The notes under the pieces: generated by a model
Told to the model about the DNA's origin: nothing
The model's database searches: none
Seen by the model: the letters and a program-made list of their open reading frames with translations, nothing else
Shown here: piece after piece, positions 43,258 through 53,694 of the stretch
Position numbering within the stretch: position 1 is the stretch's first letter
Layout of the letters: each line of letters starts with the position of its first letter
Position numbers and translations under genes: made by a program
Assembly: GCA_030247885.1 (NCBI GenBank)
Contig: JAPDRO010000011.1
Span: 744,001 to 808,000 of the forward strand
Source of the DNA: Taxawa tesnikishii (nom. ined.)
Lineage: Eukaryota > Ascomycota > Dothideomycetes > Dothideales
Length of the DNA stretch: 64,000 nt
Direction of reading: 5' to 3'

Positions 43258-45340
43258 TCACAGTTCTTCGGATTTCTCGCTCGACCGCCGCTGAACCTGT
43301 TCGATCGCCCTGATCTTCGCCAACGCTGTGCTGTACACGTCCAGCATCGCATGTATCTGCTTTGCCTTCTCGATGGCGTCCAGCTTCTTTTCGACCTTGG
43401 CCTGCAATCGTGGCAGCGCTTCCTCGAACCTCTGCAGCGCCAGGCGGTGTCGGTCTTCCGCGTCGTGCAGCTTCTTTTCCGAGGCGCGCACCTCCTGGCG
43501 CAGCTCCTCCGCTCTCTTCTTCTTCTCATCCCACTGCTTTGCGAGTCTCATCGCTCTCAAAGCCTCTTCAGCCAGCTGCTGCTCCCGCTCGCACGTGGGC
43601 AGGAAGACGCCCGCATAAGCGGCCTCTTCTTTCACCTTGTCGTAGATCCCGACGGTAAGATACCTATTACTGTAGTTGCTGAGGCCGGCGATGTGACTGT
43701 TGAAGCCCGGCAGAGCATCGCCGTGGAAGTTGTACGAGAAGCAAAGGCGCGAGATGATGTGCTCGGCCATCCTCGGGAGCGTCGGATCGAGGCAGCGATA
43801 CACGACGCGGAACCGCATGGCTATGCCGGCGCAGAACGCCCTGCACACGCTGTCGAAGAGGGACATGATCTCTACCGAGCTGATGTGGTTTTGTATTGCC
43901 AACCACGGTAAGCACTGTCGATCGTCCATCCTACCTCTGTCGGCCCCCAAGGAAGGGGTCTCTGGACATTCGGATCCAATTGGAGGGCTTTCTTGATTGC
44001 TGCACGCCATCCAGCGACGAACGATTCGAGATGTAGCACGTCCCCCAGCTTGTAAGGTATCTTCGCACGGAATTCTTGAGCTTCATGGAGGCCGAGACGT
44101 TCTTGGGCGTGTTTGAGACTTGCACTCCGTCTACGCGACCGATAAAGTCCGCCGTAGCCTGGTCCTGGTCTGGACGGGAGGGGGATCGTTCGGGCCGTTG
44201 TCCACCAGTTGGTCTTTGTATCGTTCCAGACAGTCCAGAACGTGCTGCATCTGTGAGACGAGCATGGGGCGGCCGTCCGCGTGGCAGAAGACGTGGGCGT
44301 AGATGTCGGGGCTGTATTCGTGAACGCCACTCATTCCAGACTGTTTCTTCGTCTCAACACTGCTCGAGGACAGTTCAGGAGTCGTGGGCAGGATGGAGGA
44401 CCCTTGACGTGGGAAAGCCAGTTCTGTGGTGAGCAAGAATGGTCAGCCGTACTCTTGAAAGGGCAGCAAACTCGAAGGGTTGGCCACTCCTCAACAACCC
44501 AACAGGACGGATTAAGAGCTTACCTCCGAGCGTGCCCAATATCATCGCTTGTTTGACCTCGTGTGGCAAGCCGTTGAGCACGCCGAGACCCAGCTTCATG
44601 GCGGTCGCTCGGTCGACCTGGATGCCTCCCTGGTCGTAGCGTGTGGGGGCTTTGGCCGCGTTGTTGTCGCCGATATCTGTTCCTGGGTTAGCTGATCTGC
44701 TGTTGAAGAGCTGGGTTCGAGAAGTAGTCGGTCGATCGACCGACTGCCATCTCAAGGCGACGACCCTGCCATGTAGGCATCAGGGAACCCAACCACTGGC
44801 CCTCATGAGCTTCTCATGGCTTCCACTGAGCCGTGCGGTCAAGCATGCGCCCTGTCTGTCGTCCGCGGGTTGAATCTAGGCGGCCTTCGTGGTATTGCTG
44901 CTGCCTTACGATAGTGGCCGTTCAGTTCAAGACGACCAGCTCCCGAGAGTGCTGTGGAGTGCTGGATCAGCTGTCCGGCAGGCGGGCTGGCCTTTTGAAC
45001 AGTGATGGATCGCGTGACTGCTGGAGATGTGCTCGCACAGTCGCTGCAGGGGTGCGTTTCGGCAAGCAGCATACCACGAAGCGTACAGGCTGTTGGAAAC
45101 GACGAGGGGTTGTCAGTTTGCGGGCTTACCTAGCTTATAGATGACATCCATGAGCTTGTAGTTGCTGGTATGCAGTGCTACCAGCATCTCTTTCTGCAGG
45201 TCGGAATGGAAACATTTGTTCTGGCAGACGAAGTCTTCATACTGCTTCTGCAGTGCTTCGAGGCGCTGCTCTGCCTTTGCAGACTCATCGCTCCCTTGAC
45301 TACTGCCGCTCGACGATCGTGAGTGTGCGGATGCCGACAT
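43258..45340 (-). CDS. Unknown protein with C-terminal coiled coil
   Basis: Not recognised. About 493 residues in four exons; introns 44683-45129 (447 nt, the longest in the window), 44424-44523 and 43880-43934. ATG 45340: MSASAHSRSSSGSSQGSDES, a helical stretch (EQRLEALQKQYEDFVCQNKC), then GIQVDRATAMKLGLGVLNGL, MSGVHEYSPDIYAHVFCH, a middle region (DFIGRVDGVQVSNTPKNVSA), MRFRVVYRCLDPTLPRMAEH, and a long charged helix at the end (KKKRAEELRQEVRASEKKL). One base appears missing in the G5 run 44180-44184. Divergent from another unknown coiled-coil gene at 45692. No catalytic motif seen. Confidence 0.55.
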
Positions 45341-45691
45341 GGCGCTGGGGGTGTTGGTGATTGTTGGACGGGAAATGTAGAAGCACTCACGCATCCAGCT
45401 CCAGGACGCCAATGACAAAGGATACAAGGAGATTGTGCTGGCCGCATGCCAACGTCAGATGACGCAAAGAAATTGATTAGACAAAGGTGAACACATACCA
45501 TCAGTGACGACAACAAGCGGCGACGTCACCATCATTCAAACGCAGTGAATTTCACTTCCGATCTTCTATGACCTTCTCTTGCGGTCCACCTGCAATCCTT
45601 CATTTCCTACCGCAACACACCTTTCTCTACTCCTTCCCAACCACATCGCGGGTTGTACCTCCATCTCTCTAAACAACCAAACCCTTCCACC
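45341..45691. promoter_or_regulatory. Shared divergent promoter of two unknown genes
   Basis: 351 bases between the start codons of the genes at 45340 (minus) and 45692 (plus); pyrimidine-rich before the plus-strand ATG (CCACCATGTC context). Confidence 0.45.
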
Positions 45692-47412
45692 ATGTCGCAC
45701 ATCACGCCATTCGACGACATCAACCTCTGGCATACTTTAGAAGATGTTGGTCAACGCCTACAAAACCTCCTGCCTGAAGACCCCAATCAAACGCGGTTGT
45801 CGGAAGAAGAACTGGTCCTGGTCAGAGACCACCTTGGCCTGGTCAGCGAGGCGACGAGGTTGGCTGGAGTGCTTGGTGCAAGATATGATGAAGCTGCAAA
45901 GAGGCACCGATCAGAGATAAAGAAATTCACCAACAACGACACTCTGCGCACGCAAGAGATGGATAGAGTGAATCGCACCATGGAAACTCTCTCGAACGAT
46001 GTCAGAGAGCTCAAGGATATGGTCCGTTCGCACGGCCGTCTCTTGACTGAGATGTTGGGATCTACCACGAGGCCGGGCCCTGGCTCTGGAGGCATGCCTG
46101 ACATGACGAACACCACCCGTCGCCGCAGTCCACAAACCCACGCCAAGGGCGCAACGGAGTCGGAGAAGATCGAGGAGCTGAACACGCAGCTCGAGGCGGC
46201 CGCGAGGACCACGCGTGAAAGGGAGATCCAAGTGGAGAGCCTGCAGGCGGAGAAGATCACATCCGACCAGGCGTGGTTCGACCTCGTAGTGGCGGTTCTC
46301 AACGCCTCTTTCGCCAAGACTCCGATCGAGCTGTCCCTCGTGGAGAAGATGTTCGATTTTCTGGTTATCCCCGAGGCCAACTTGCAGACGAACCCCTATT
46401 GGAATGGGCAGATCAGGTTCGCAACGACATACCGGCCCTCTCAGCCTCCTGTCGAGCAAGCTGGGCATGGAAAGAGCTTGCTGTTGCTCCACTTGGCCTG
46501 CTCAGAGCCCCCGTCCCCGGACCAACTGTTCGGCCAGTTGCAGTGGATAGAGCGAGACGTCATGCCTGAAATCCATGCCCACGGGGACGCGCAGGGCATG
46601 AGATACGTAGCAATCGTGTACGCTTACTTGAAGCGTGTGCTGCCCCGGGTAAGGGGCGTCGTCTTCGCTTTCGCCTGCAACATCCTGATGGACCTTCACC
46701 ATCACTTCCCGTTCGTATCGTCCAAGACCTGGTCGGACTTCCTTCGCAGCGCTCTGCCTTTGATGCGACAAACGACAACACGAAAATCCATCGGCAAACT
46801 GGAATGGGCCGCTGTAGCTCGCCTGATCACCACGTTACCAGATCCAGCGTCCGACGGAAAGTTCTTCTCTGTCAGATACCATCATTTGGAACAGATGCTG
46901 ACCAAAGGGATCACGCAGTTCATGCCGCTGCCTCTGGTCCTCCTCGAGCTCTTCGACCAAGGACAAGACACCAACCCCGGCTCTCACTTCGAGAATCAGT
47001 GGTCCTTCGAGGTCCGCCAGGAGACGCGCGGTGGGTGATCTGTTGGGATCCGAACAAGGCAGACGGCCACGAGCGGCACGTCATCTTCATCGGCAAAGAA
47101 GACGACGGCGATTGGCGTTGGCACTGCGTCACGGAGACGCCGGAGTTCACTGAGCAGGACGGTGTAGTGCTCCTTACTGTCGGAGGAGAAGCGGAAGTGG
47201 AGGAAACGCTGCGGTCTCCGTTGCCGATGGACCGCACATATCTTGCGTGCTACATTGCACAGCGGTACCCGAGACAGTCTACCAGTGCGAAGATATCTAA
47301 TGTGGTCAATGAGCTTGGGGAGTGTCTCAGGAAGGCAAGATCGGCGGCTCTAGGTGGAGGCCAGGAAATGTGGAAAAGGAGGTCCGGGTCATTTTCCGAG
47401 CACACGGAGTGA
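45692..47412 (+). CDS. Unknown protein with N-terminal coiled coil
   Basis: Not recognised. About 573 residues, no intron. MSHITPFDDINLWHTLEDVG leads into helical sequence with heptad character (RTQEMDRVNRTMETLSNDVR; EKIEELNTQLEAAARTTRER), then a globular part (WFDLVVAVLNASFAKTPIEL, FFSVRYHHLEQMLTKGITQF) and a Trp-rich segment (WVICWDPNKADGHERHVIFI, DGDWRWHCVTETPEF). One base appears missing near 47015-47033, where the first frame ends at a stop (FENQWSFEVRQ) and a second continues for 125 codons. A coiled-coil plus beta domain may mean a scaffold role; that is a guess. Confidence 0.6.
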
Positions 47413-48192
47413 GACACTCACCTCCAGCAGCGAGATGGCAAGTCACATCAATGCAATGCAATCCAGTTCAGTTCAATCCAATCCAATTCAGTTCAATCCA
47501 ATCCAATAGATCGTGTGCTGCAGCAGTACGAGTTCTTCTCATCTTTCTTCTACGTCAAAGAGACACGCTTCGCCCTGGCCCTCTGCCCCTCGGCCTCTTT
47601 ATCCGCCTTCCTAGCCTGCTTCATACTGACAAGCTTGTTCGTCACGGCTCTCGGTCCCCGGTCAATTGTATGAGTCGCAGTATCCGTTGGCGTTGGATTT
47701 TCTCAAGCGTTGTCGTTTTGTCCGGACGAGTTTCGCCGGATCAACGGTAAAAGTTTCCCCACAAATGTTTGATGATGACCGGCGACCCTGCCAAGAAAGG
47801 CTTTCCATCCTTTTACGAACTCTCCCGCGACGCGCAGGAGCTCAGCCACGCTCTCAGCGGGCCTTATATGACGAACAAGCTACCAACACACGACTGTCAG
47901 CGATTGCTTCGCTGTTCTATTTTCGCAACACGAGCAAGGCTCATCACAGACGACGAGTGCTGATCGCAGGCGATACACTTTTCGATCCTACCACGTACCG
48001 GCACAATAACACGTACCGCGACACGCACAAACAAAGGAGTCCCTGGATTGAGACTCAAGCCTCGTCAAGCAACAGCAAGACCTGCGCCGAGCCCTGTGGA
48101 AACCCTTGGAAACTGCATGTTGCGACCGAGTGTTGCGAAAACCATAAGAGCTTGGGAAGCGCCAGAGCGCGCTGGTAGATTATATACGCGGC
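47413..48192. other. Intergenic, with a short tandem repeat
   Basis: 780 bases before the DUF300 gene. Contains the CAATC/TTCAG repeat at 47448-47507; otherwise nothing recognised. Confidence 0.4.
47448..47507 (+). repeat. Imperfect CCAAT/GTTCA-rich tandem repeat
   Basis: Two adjacent 20-bp copies (47463-47482 and 47483-47502) differ at one base and consist of CCAAT and GTTCA 5-mers, flanked by further CAAT units. Confidence 0.85.
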
Positions 48193-49979
48193 ATGCCGAC
48201 CTGCAATAATACCCTCACTGAGGAGAAGAGCAAGTGCTACACATAGCCACGCCGCCAGGCCGTTTGCTGACGACACTCTCTAGTCGTGGAAACGCCGTTG
48301 TGGAAAGAACTTACGTTCCACCACTTCGGCTTGATCCTCTCCGCTGTCTTCGGACTGATCTCTGTCGTGGTAGCCTTCTTCCTGATCTTCAAGCACGCGA
48401 CACATTATCTCAAGCCATGGGAGCAAAAACACATAATCCGGATCCTCCTCATGATACCCATTTACAGCGTGGTTTCGTTCCTTTCGTACCTCTATTACCG
48501 ACATGCCATATACTTTGAGGTATTGCGCGATTGTTACGAGGCTTTCGCGATATCGGCCTTCTTCACCCTGCTGTGCCATTACATCGCGCCCAACCTACAC
48601 GAACAGAAAGATTACTTCCGCACCTTGGATCCGATCAAGAACTGGTTCTGGGGGTGTTTGGATTGCAGAGGATCTTCGGCAATGAGAACAAGGGCATCCT
48701 GAGGAAGCCTAGAAGTGGGCTGACCTGGTTCAATGTACGATTTGGAACGCCGGAAGGGGACCGATCGGCGCACGAAGGCCGCCGAAACACCGAGAACAGC
48801 GCTAATGTTCGGCATAGGTCATCTGGTTTGGTGTTTTCCAGTACTGCTTCATCCGCGTCTTGTTCACGATCGTGTCGGTCGTGTCACAAGTATTCGATCG
48901 GTACTGCGAATCGTCGCTCAACCCGGCGTTCGCGCACGTATGGGTAATGTGCTTCGAAGGTGCTTCGGTCACCGTGGCCATGTTTTGCTTGATCCAGTTT
49001 TACCTGCAACTCAAAGAAGATCTTGCGGAACACAAGCCGTTCTTCAAGGTCCTTTGCATCAAGCTGGTCATTTTCTTCTCGTTTTGGCAAACAGTGAGTC
49101 ATGTCGCAGGAACGTGGATCAACACCTAATAACATTCCGTAGATTCTCATCTCCTTCTTGACATCTGCCGGAGTCCTGAAGGCGTCCGATAAAATCGACT
49201 CTCCAGACATCAAGATTGGCATTCCGTCAATGCTTCTCTGTATCGAGATGGCTATATTCGCCGTGATGCACTTGTTCGCTTTTCCATGGAAGGAGTACGA
49301 CCTTTCTCGCAATGCAGACCCACTCACCGCATCTGGAACGGGATACAGCGGTCAGGCGAAATACAGGGGCGGTCCTCTTGGAATCAAGGCACTCCTCGAC
49401 GCTTTCAATCCTTGGGACATCATAAAAGCCAGCGCCAGAGGTACGAGATGGGTGGTTATAGGACGCAAGCACCGATTCACCGACGCCAGCTACAGCGGCA
49501 AAGTTGGTGGAGGCGTCCAACCGTCGCCTAATGGGTACGCGGGCCCGACGTATGCCGGTAACGGCGAGGCAGCTACAGAGCTTGATGGTGGAAGGAGAGG
49601 ACGAGCAGACACGTTCGGACCAGAAGAAGACACGGCAGGTCTGCTCGGCCATGCGCAACTACACGGCCTGTCACCTAGTCCAGACCGGAGAGGAAACTAC
49701 AGGTCCAGGGCTGAAGAGCAAGGCGACCTGAGCATGCAACATCCGGTGCCCACGCCGAGGCCGGGACACTCTGGCGGCTTGGATGTTGAAGATCCAGGGT
49801 ACCACATGTCGCCGCATATTCCACCTTCACCTGGCGGGTCGGATACAGGATATCATGCTCCGCCACAAGCGCTGAGCCAGACAGCCAATCCGGAGTGGGA
49901 TCATTGGGCGGGAGCGAACAGGGACGATGCGGATAGCATGCGGCCGCCGCCCAGCTACCGGACGACGGAGGAGAGGTGA
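48193..49979 (+). CDS. DUF300 / TMEM184-OSTalpha family membrane protein
   Basis: About 534 residues. Conserved N terminus (MPTCNNTLTEEKSK, then VETPLWKELTFHHFGLILS), seven hydrophobic helices, and family signatures HATHYLKPWEQKHIIRIL, RDCYEAFAISAFFTLLCH, APNLHEQKDYF, then SGLTWFNVIWFGVFQYCFIR. The C-terminal 230 residues are polar, Gly/Pro-rich and probably cytosolic. Introns 48234-48283, 48735-48817, 49094-49142. One G appears missing in 48650-48654 (NWFWG to VFGLQRIFGNEN). The short first exon also does not join in phase with the second (one extra base implied). DUF300 proteins include transporters and vacuolar-membrane proteins; function here is unknown. Confidence 0.82.
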
Positions 49980-51558
49980 TGAGAGTGCGCACTGGGCAAT
50001 GTTGGGTTCGTCGGAGTCGGGCGGACTTGGCTGTTGCAATATCGGACACGGGTTGTTTAGGGTGTCTTTTGTTGTTCTTGTGATATCCCCACGAGCATTG
50101 CAGGAATGTGAAGCCTTTCTGTAGTCTCTCAATCTGCATTTCTCGCCACCCCTCTGTTGATCGCGTTGGCTAGAAATGTCCACCTCCAAACACCATGACA
50201 GATGTGCCTTGGCGTCCGCTGAGGTCCAGATTGGTTTCTGCCCAAAGTTCAGCTGGCATCGTCCTGCGCCTCTTCCGCCACTCCACATCGCCCTCTCGTC
50301 TGTTTGCCATCGATCATCTCCGCCCGACTTAGCGAGCTGGACCGACCCATCTGGCCCCATTGGAAACGTATAGTGATCGACCCCAGGATATCCGGTTCTG
50401 GACCAGTGCCATGCATGTCATTTCGCGATGAACGGCAAGGATGCGGACGATATCCTTGCTTGCGTGCAGCATTCTTGCGCTGTGCGACTCAATCGAGTGG
50501 TTCGGCGTCACCTGGCCACGTCGAGGCGACACCGTAATGCACGACTGCACTCACAGAACCTACTTGGTAGGGTTGCTTTCCTTTGTCAATCACCAACAAT
50601 GGATCCCGATCTCGATCGCATTGCTGCCCTTCGAAGGAGTGTCCGGCCGGCTCGGGCAGCGACGACGCGCGCGCTTGTCCACGAATCCTTCTGCGCGACA
50701 TCTTCCAGCGAGAGTAGAGAAGAGAGAGATCCCTGTTGGCGACCGAGGGGACGACCTTGCGCGACTCGCGGGTGGCGAGGCTTGTGAGTGCGCCGCAAGG
50801 GCGGGTTGGGTTGGGTTGGGTTCGCGTGAGCAGCTTCATGGCAGCTGGACCGCCATCGGTGCTGCAACGCCTCTAGCTCGACTGCTTATATCTACCGTAA
50901 TCGCCTGTCACTTGCTGACACCGCACTCGTCACTACGGCGTTGCCTATCTATAGTACTGGTCTTGTGTTTCCGTCTCTCACATCACAGATCATCTGGCCA
51001 TCGGTCCGAACTGTGACCTCTTCTGGTCAATCCCGCCTGAGCAACGCAACCTCCTTACGCTCTGGGAAATCAAACCTGACCTTCAACAACTCAACCTGTC
51101 GAATCGGAACCGCTGGCGAGAACAGGGGAAGGGCCATCGTGTGGTCCCACGGTAAGATCCAAGAGGCCTGAGAAGACTCGGCAAGCCGCCAAGGGAACGA
51201 TAACAGGGGCGTTCGAAGGACAAGCATAGATCACAAGCTCAAACACCCCGCAATACAGATTGCGAAACCACAAAGTCGTTCTCTCGTGACTCTGGTCGAC
51301 CGGTTTGGCGCCTGTCAGCTTACGGTCGTATCGCATTGGCGGGGCGACGAAGAGGGGAAGCAGTGCGAACGAAGCAGTGTATACAATACCATAAACACGG
51401 CAGCGGGCTCCTGGGACTATACTGATCGGCGCTGCTTGGATTCCGCCAGCTGGATGACCATCGCCTCTACGAGGATCTTCTCGACATCGAGCATTTTCGT
51501 CAACGGACAGGATCGGCGAACCTGATCACCTAACACAAACCACAAACCACAAACCACC
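49980..51558. other. Intergenic, 1.6 kb
   Basis: The longest gene-free stretch. A plus-strand open frame at 50441-51016 has no domain, start context or splice logic, so I do not call it. Only a (GGGTT)4 run (50803-50822) stands out. Confidence 0.4.
50803..50822 (+). repeat. (GGGTT)4 repeat
   Basis: Four perfect 5-bp units, interstitial. Not the fungal telomere unit TTAGGG. Confidence 0.9.
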
Positions 51559-52524
51559 ATGCCGCCATCGTCGTCCTCGTTCACCCCGCTCAATCTTCCC
51601 GCATCTCAGATTCCGGAGTCCATGTCCTCATTTACTCTCTCCGCGCCCCCAAACACAGATCTCTGGCGCAAACCTCCGAGCTCCGACACTTCAACCGCAC
51701 CCATCCTGTTCACAGCCCTCCGCTTCCCGTTCTGCGCAGCCGAAGTCACCGTCAGTGCGGATTTCGAATACGAATGGGACCAAGCTGGGCTCTGCATCTT
51801 CGCCGGCGTACCCCCAGGCGCGTCTTCGTTCCCCGGGTTGGAGCACCCGAATCTCGGTCCCGAGGTCGGCGGTGAAAGGAACCCGGCGAGGTCCAGGCAA
51901 CAGTCGTCGAACGCAAGCGGTGAGGCGGGTACAGGAGCGCAGGATGGCGGGGAATGGAGCATCCTGCCGGCGTATACGCCGCCGGCAGGCGGGACGAAGT
52001 GGGTCAAAGCATCTCTCGAACTCACGTCCAGCCAGCTGGCCGCCACGTCCGTCTTCGCCTCCGGTTCCGGTTCGGATTGGTCACTCACACGCTTGCCCTC
52101 TTACCACAGCGATCCGTCTTTCTCCCGATCTCCGTCGTCCCCTTCTTCTCTCCTTTTCCCTTACCCTTCGGATTCCGGTATACCGTCCCTGCGTCTCAAG
52201 CTCGAACGCATCGGCTATGCGCTCTGGATCTACTACTTTGACCTACAGCACGGCTGGACCAAGATTCGAGAAGTCTCGTCCTTTTTCTGGGGGATCGAGG
52301 ACAAGTCCGTGCGCGTGGGGGTGTATGCGAGTAGACCGGCTACACTGAACAGCAGCTGGAGTAGCGTGGGATTGGGAGCAGCACCAGGATTGGGGATCGG
52401 TGGTGGAGTGAGGAGCTGGGATGGTCGGGGAGGAGGTGGCGGCGGCGGCGGTGGTGGTGGGGAAATTGGAAGGAACGGCGGAGGAAGATTAGAGGTTGGG
52501 TTTGAGGGATTGGAAATCTTTTGA
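51559..52524 (+). CDS. DUF1349 (concanavalin-like fold) protein
   Basis: Intronless, 321 residues, ATG 51559 in ACCACCATGCC context. The DUF1349 pattern is visible: FTLSAPPNTDLWRKP, ALRFPFCAAEVTVSADFEYE WDQAGLCIFAG, KWVKASLELTSSQLAATSVF, LKLERIGYALWIYYFD, and WGIEDKSVRVGVYASRP. Members adopt a beta-jelly-roll lectin/glucanase-like fold, and some are linked to sugar metabolism; no activity can be assigned. No signal peptide, so probably cytosolic. Insertions of Ser/Pro and a run of eleven Gly (52432-52463 area) near the end are low complexity. Confidence 0.8.
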   Translation: MPPSSSSFTPLNLPASQIPESMSSFTLSAPPNTDLWRKPPSSDTSTAPILFTALRFPFCAAEVTVSADFEYEWDQAGLCIFAGVPPGASSFPGLEHPNLGPEVGGERNPARSRQQSSNASGEAGTGAQDGGEWSILPAYTPPAGGTKWVKASLELTSSQLAATSVFASGSGSDWSLTRLPSYHSDPSFSRSPSSPSSLLFPYPSDSGIPSLRLKLERIGYALWIYYFDLQHGWTKIREVSSFFWGIEDKSVRVGVYASRPATLNSSWSSVGLGAAPGLGIGGGVRSWDGRGGGGGGGGGGGEIGRNGGGRLEVGFEGLEIF

Positions 52525-53694
52525 AGGAGTTGGCGAGAAGGGACAGCAATGTCCCCGAAGGAACGACGACCGGGCTCGTGTTTATGAAGGGATTCTGGGT
52601 ACCTCGGGTTGAGCGTGGCTTCGATTTGACAGACAGGTGGGCGTTTTGCCTACGTCGAATCTTCCTCGTGGCTGTTGCCGAAGCGAACACAACTAGTGGA
52701 TCGATGCCACGACGAGTGCTGATGCTCTTGAAAAATCTTGCTTGGCATGGTTTGTTGCTTGCATTCCGCGCACGCTTTCCAGATCGCAAACACTGCGATT
52801 GCTTCAGTACAGTGTGAAAGGAGACCTGATGGCGAAAAAGCACTCGACGAAATGTTGGGATGCCACACTGTGTGCTATCCCCTGTTTGGAACTGAAAAGT
52901 CATGGTTGTGCTTGTGCCAATCTCACTGTTCTGCTGCCCGCTCGGGTCGATATGTGATCCCATCTTTACGCCATGAACCTCAACCTAACGAAGATCTGTT
53001 ATCCGCGGGCATTGGAGCTTTCGTCGGGCGAAACAGCTACCATCGGGACGAGGATGGGATGGCCGCTGGGCTCGCAACCTCATGTCGGCGAGCGTACTGT
53101 ACGTGTAGCCAAACACGCTACGGCGACATTCGGTCTGCCTCGCCGTATCTGAGCTAGTGAACAGCTTCAACCTTTATCAACACCCTGTACAGGTAGCTCG
53201 AACCGCAGGCAGATGTCAGCATTCAATTCTTCTCACCGGAGAGCAACGTATAAGGCTTGGGTACAACCGTGGTTGATGATTGGTTCCATTCTCTTCTGTC
53301 TCGAGAGTAACAACGCCATCCATCTTCGTATTCTTCTTCACGACACTTCGCACCTGCCACCAAGCGACCACATCAACCCATGCACTCCTCCACTCGCAGT
53401 CTGAGACGAGTGAATCCTACGAATGCTGATCAGAACCCAAACGCCGCCCTTTTGTCTCCCGAGGATCCATACAGATACGGTATTAATGCAAGTCAGAGTA
53501 ACAGAGAAGAAGGGCATAAAAAGAAGGGGGATCGGATCCAGGGCTCGGTGAGGTGAATTAATCTAGATGGTGTCAAGACAAGAGGAAATTGCCACTGAAA
53601 TGAGAAAAGAAAAAGAAAAGAGATCAAAAGAGCGTAAAGCACCGAAGACGGCTTCTCCAGCACGAGAATGCATCTTCTTCGGATGAACGTCATC
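52525..53694. other. Intergenic between converging genes, 1.2 kb
   Basis: Open frames on both strands are short and without domain signal; likely 3' UTRs of the DUF1349 and RRM genes. Confidence 0.4.

Noticed and set aside
43872-44330. Alternative minus-strand frame (LKHAQERLGLHEAQEFRAK) as the real middle of the unknown gene
   Set aside because: It does not reach the next intron in the right phase; the neighbouring frame (GRVDGVQVSNTPKNVSA) does so with a single shift.
50803-50822. Interstitial telomere repeat
   Set aside because: Unit is GGGTT, only four copies, and not the fungal TTAGGG unit; flanks are ordinary genes.
50441-51016. Plus-strand frame of 191 codons as a gene
   Set aside because: Low-complexity, Arg/Ser-rich composition, no domain, no good start context; typical of a chance frame in GC-rich DNA.
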